Below are positions 5,420 through 7,777 of a stretch of DNA of 7,777 nucleotides, piece by piece. The position numbers and the translations under genes were made by a program. This stretch comes from CAZCWM01 sp964622625. Its GTDB lineage: Bacteria > Planctomycetota > Phycisphaerae > Phycisphaerales > Phycisphaeraceae. The stretch lies in the NCBI GenBank assembly GCA_964622625.1, contig CAZUUQ010000115.1:1-7777 (forward strand), written 5' to 3'. The notes beneath the pieces are model-generated. The model did no database searches and was not told where the DNA came from. It saw only the letters and a list, made by a program, of their open reading frames with translations. Position 1 is the stretch's first letter; each line of letters begins with the position of its first letter.

Positions 5420-6286
5420 ATGGCCATCGCAGCCAGGACCATGAGCAGCGCCCATTTCGAGCAGTTGCGCAAGATCGTCTACGAACGCTCGGGCATCTGG
5501 TTCCAGGACTCCAGAAAGCATGTCCTGGAGACGCGCCTTTCGCGGCGCCTGGAGGAACTGAAATTCGATGATTTCGGCCAGTATCTGACGTTTCTTGCCG
5601 TCGGCCCCCACCGGGAGGACGAGTTTCAGGAGATGTTCAATCGCATCACCATCAATGAGACGAGCTTCTTCCGCAATGAACGGCAACTGGACGTGTTCGA
5701 GCAGCAGGTGCTGCCGCAGCTGATCGAGGCCCGCAGGGCGTGCAAGCGGCTGCGCATCTGGTCGGCCGCGTGCTCCACCGGCGAAGAGCCTTACACGCTG
5801 GCGATTCAGGTGCACCGCACGCTGGGGGTGCGCCTGGACGACTGGCACGTGGAGATTCTGGGCACCGACATCAGCGAAAAGGTGCTGCTGGCCGCCCGGG
5901 AGGGGCTGTACGCCTCCTATGCCGTGCGGACCATGAACCCACTGGTGCTCAGTCGCTACTTCACCGAACGGGAGGGCGCCTACCAGCTCGATACGACCAT
6001 CCGCAGCATGGTGCATTTCGAGCTGCTGAATCTTAAGGACACGCTGGCGGCACGGCGCTTCGGGATGTTCGATGTGATCTTCTGCCGCAATGTGCTGATC
6101 TACTTTGATGACGCCATGAAACAGCACTGTACGAAGTTGTTTCATGTGCAACTGGCAACCGACGGGGTGCTGTTCATCGGACACAGCGAATCGCTGCGTC
6201 ATGTCGACACGCCGTTCGAGCCACTGCCGATACCGCAGGCCTTCGCGTACGTGAAGAGGCCAACCGGCCGGGGAGGGGGACACTGA
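5420..6286 (+). CDS. cheR: chemotaxis protein methyltransferase CheR
   Basis: This 288-aa enzyme uses S-adenosylmethionine to methylate glutamates on chemoreceptors, giving adaptation together with CheB. The N-terminal helical domain (about 10-75) leads into INETSFFR (78-85). The SAM-binding fold follows, with WSAACSTGEEPYTLA (114-128), GTDIS (148-152), FCRNVLIYF (221-229) and GHSESL (254-259). All usual catalytic-fold motifs are present and length is normal, so it appears intact. ATG5420 has AGGAG 10 nt upstream; the in-frame ATG5441 has a poorly spaced site. The 82-bp gap after cheW has no terminator that I can see. The gene ends in TGA at 6284-6286. Three bases later the same frame reopens with ATG6290, encoding a receiver-like tail. 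Confidence 0.96.
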   Translation: MAIAARTMSSAHFEQLRKIVYERSGIWFQDSRKHVLETRLSRRLEELKFDDFGQYLTFLAVGPHREDEFQEMFNRITINETSFFRNERQLDVFEQQVLPQLIEARRACKRLRIWSAACSTGEEPYTLAIQVHRTLGVRLDDWHVEILGTDISEKVLLAAREGLYASYAVRTMNPLVLSRYFTEREGAYQLDTTIRSMVHFELLNLKDTLAARRFGMFDVIFCRNVLIYFDDAMKQHCTKLFHVQLATDGVLFIGHSESLRHVDTPFEPLPIPQAFAYVKRPTGRGGGH

Positions 6287-6289
6287 GCC

Positions 6290-6445
6290 ATGGGCGCCGA
6301 CGGCATTGACCCCAGTCTGCTGACGGATTTCCTCGCCGAGGCGATCAAGGCGGGTGTGAACAACGACGTCGCCAAGCCGTTCACCCCGGAGGGCCTGAGT
6401 GAACGGATCATGGAAACGCTGCGGCGAGCCAGTCAGGCCGCATGA
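6290..6445 (+). CDS. 51-aa protein resembling the C-terminal third of a CheY receiver
   Basis: The ORF begins 3 nt after the cheR stop, in the cheR frame, and ends at TGA 6443-6445. A purine-rich GGGGA (6276-6280) lies 9 nt upstream. Residues 14-46 resemble helix 4, strand 5 and helix 5 of CheY. EAIKAGVNN (17-25) and AKPFTPEGLSERI (28-40) correspond to the AGVN and KPFT segments around Lys109 of CheY. The invariant receiver lysine would be Lys29 with Pro30 cis-type; the CheY Tyr106 position is Asp26. Everything before helix 4 is missing, including the acidic pocket, the phospho-accepting Asp and the switch Thr. The first dozen residues (rich in Asp, Gly and Leu) are not recognisable. It is either a relic of a deleted cheY or a small expressed protein carrying the CheY partner-binding face. 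The tight spacing to cheR suggests translation. Confidence 0.6.
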   Translation: MGADGIDPSLLTDFLAEAIKAGVNNDVAKPFTPEGLSERIMETLRRASQAA

Positions 6446-6482
6446 GCGGCTGGCGGGCTTGTCGCGGCCGGGAGTACCGGCC

Positions 6483-7777
6483 ATGCCGGAACAAGCCGAC
6501 GGGCAACAGATTCGTGTGTTGATCGACGCGGACGCCGCCGCGGCTGAAGTGGTGGTGCCCGCCAATTTTCCGCGCGCCCTGCTCACCGAGGAGTTCTGCG
6601 CCGGAGTACTGCGGCAGTTTGACGTGGCGGTGACCCCGCAGGTCAGCCAGAACGTGCGGCAATGGCTGGTGGACCTCGGCGGCGAAGGCCAGGAAGCCCG
6701 CGCCGTGGTGGCCAGAGCCCGTCCCCCCGTGCACGGCAAGGACGGGTTTATCGAGTGGTTCATCCAGGATGATGAGCCGCCCGCGGATGACCCGAACATC
6801 AGCTACTACGAGCGCCGCGCTTACGTGACCGTGGCCGGCGGCCAGGTGATCGCCCAGGTCCATGAGCCGACGCCCGGCGAGGACGGCCTGGACGTCCGCC
6901 ACCACGCCATCGCCGCCCGCACGGGCAAGCCGGTGGAATTGCAGCTTGACGACTCGGTACTGCGTGATGCCGCGGGACGCCTGATCGCCCAGCATGACGG
7001 CGTGCTGCGGCGCGAGGGCGCCCGCGTGGCGGTCAGCAAGTACCTGGAGATCGACGGCAACGTGGACTTCTCCACGGGCAACATTACGTTCAACGGCGAC
7101 GTGGTGGTCAAGAAGGGCGTGCGCGACTGCTTCGTGATCCAGGCGACCGGCAACGTGCAGGTCCAAGGCCTGATCGAGGCGGCGACCATCGAGTGTGACG
7201 GAGACCTGCACGCCAGCGGCGGATTCGCCGGGCGCGAGCGCGGCCGGGCCCGCGTCGGCGGCAGCCTGCACGGCAAGTACTTCGACAACATCGAGGCCGA
7301 CGTCAGCGGCGACATGTTCTCCCAGCGCGAGATCATCAACTGCGACATGACCATCCACGGCCAGTTGCAGTCGCCGCAGGCGTCGGTGATAGGCGGACGG
7401 CTCACGCTGGTGGGCACTGGCGTGATCGCCACGGCTGGCAGCGATGGATTGGTGGAGACGCACCTGGTCCTGGGCACGGTGCCGCGTCTGGAGCCTTTCC
7501 TGGCGCAGTTGGAGCAGCTTGTCGCCGCCCTGGAAGCCCGAACGCAAAAGATCCAGGCCGACCAGAAGCAACTCCATGAACACACCAAACGTCGCGCCAC
7601 CGCATCCGACAGGCAACGCCAGGCCGAGTTGCTCTCCGACATGACGACCAGCCAGGAGCAACTCACGCGGGCCCGCACAGCCCTCGAAGCGGTACGCGAG
7701 CGGATTCGCCAGTGCCGCACGGTCGATCTGACCGTCGGCCGCATGATTCACGGCGGGGTGGTGGTGAGCGTGGGTCG
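6483..7777 (+). CDS. fapA: FapA-like DUF342 protein (flagellar assembly protein A family), truncated by window end
   Basis: An open frame of 431 codons runs off the right edge with no stop. ATG6483 has GGGAG 8 nt upstream, 37 bp after the receiver-tail ORF. The N-terminal region (about 10-110) is the variable FapA N-domain. A conserved middle part (about 110-185) contains AYVTVAGGQVIAQVHEPTPG. The repetitive beta-helix typical of DUF342 spans about 186-330: EIDGNVDFSTGNITFNGDVV, then GLIEAATIECDGDL, SGGFAGRERG and the following beta-strand repeats. A charged coiled coil spans about 335-412, and a last segment, TVGRMIHGGVVVSVG, starts the C-terminal beta part. FapA in Vibrio vulnificus has been linked to flagellar assembly and PTS control. 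Biochemical function in other groups is unclear. Placement after cheW and cheR ties this copy to motility. The missing part is probably short, since the C-terminal segment has already begun. Confidence 0.9.
   Translation, partial: MPEQADGQQIRVLIDADAAAAEVVVPANFPRALLTEEFCAGVLRQFDVAVTPQVSQNVRQWLVDLGGEGQEARAVVARARPPVHGKDGFIEWFIQDDEPPADDPNISYYERRAYVTVAGGQVIAQVHEPTPGEDGLDVRHHAIAARTGKPVELQLDDSVLRDAAGRLIAQHDGVLRREGARVAVSKYLEIDGNVDFSTGNITFNGDVVVKKGVRDCFVIQATGNVQVQGLIEAATIECDGDLHASGGFAGRERGRARVGGSLHGKYFDNIEADVSGDMFSQREIINCDMTIHGQLQSPQASVIGGRLTLVGTGVIATAGSDGLVETHLVLGTVPRLEPFLAQLEQLVAALEARTQKIQADQKQLHEHTKRRATASDRQRQAELLSDMTTSQEQLTRARTALEAVRERIRQCRTVDLTVGRMIHGGVVVSVG

Noticed and set aside
5273..6799. Minus-strand open frame of 508 codons opposite cheR
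   Set aside because: Antisense to cheW's end, cheR, the mini-receiver and the start of fapA. No recognisable motif.
6408..7751. Minus-strand open frame of 447 codons opposite fapA
   Set aside because: The plus strand encodes an unmistakable DUF342 protein in this stretch. The minus frame is His/Ala/Leu/Val-rich low-information sequence.

Overview
The window is GC-rich, gene-dense bacterial chromosome. The gene set suggests a motile, respiring Gram-negative-type bacterium: complex I subunit A, an A-type iron-sulfur carrier, and chemotaxis genes next to a FapA/DUF342 gene. The short-LID adenylate kinase, the CHASE2 protein and the scattered gene order would fit a planctomycete-like (Phycisphaerae-type) genome. 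That placement is inference, because nothing in the window fixes the taxonomy. No insertion sequence, CRISPR array or phage gene was seen.

Layout. (1) 19-211, minus strand: two tandem threonine tRNAs, tRNA-Thr(CGU) then tRNA-Thr(UGU), separated by a strong 12-bp hairpin and preceded by a plausible promoter near 298-326. (2) 485-2611, plus strand: a membrane protein with a CHASE2 sensor, three transmembrane helices, a badly degenerate class III cyclase-like domain and a short TPR-like tail. (3) 2639-3793, minus strand: nuoA followed by an adenylate kinase gene, converging on the CHASE2 gene with only 27 bp between stop codons. (4) 3794-4123: a 330-bp divergent intergenic region with a candidate housekeeping promoter. 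(5) 4124-4456, plus strand: an IscA/ErpA-type Fe-S carrier. (6) 4457-4779: a non-coding leader with a sigma-28-like promoter. (7) 4780 to the window end, plus strand: cheW, cheR, a 51-codon ORF resembling only the last third of a CheY receiver, and a fapA-like gene cut by the window end.

How the genes work together. The right-hand cluster is a chemotaxis/flagellar operon. CheW couples receptors to CheA, CheR methylates receptors, and FapA-family proteins are linked to flagellar assembly. The sigma-28-like promoter ahead of cheW fits motility control. The centre is respiratory and Fe-S housekeeping: nuoA and the A-type carrier are divergent and could share regulation. The CHASE2 protein looks like a sensor whose output domain has lost cyclase chemistry.

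The item most worth a second look is the 51-aa receiver-tail ORF at 6290-6445. It keeps the Lys-Pro-Phe-Thr switch region of CheY but lacks the phosphorylation half. It lies three bases after the cheR stop codon, in the same reading frame as cheR.
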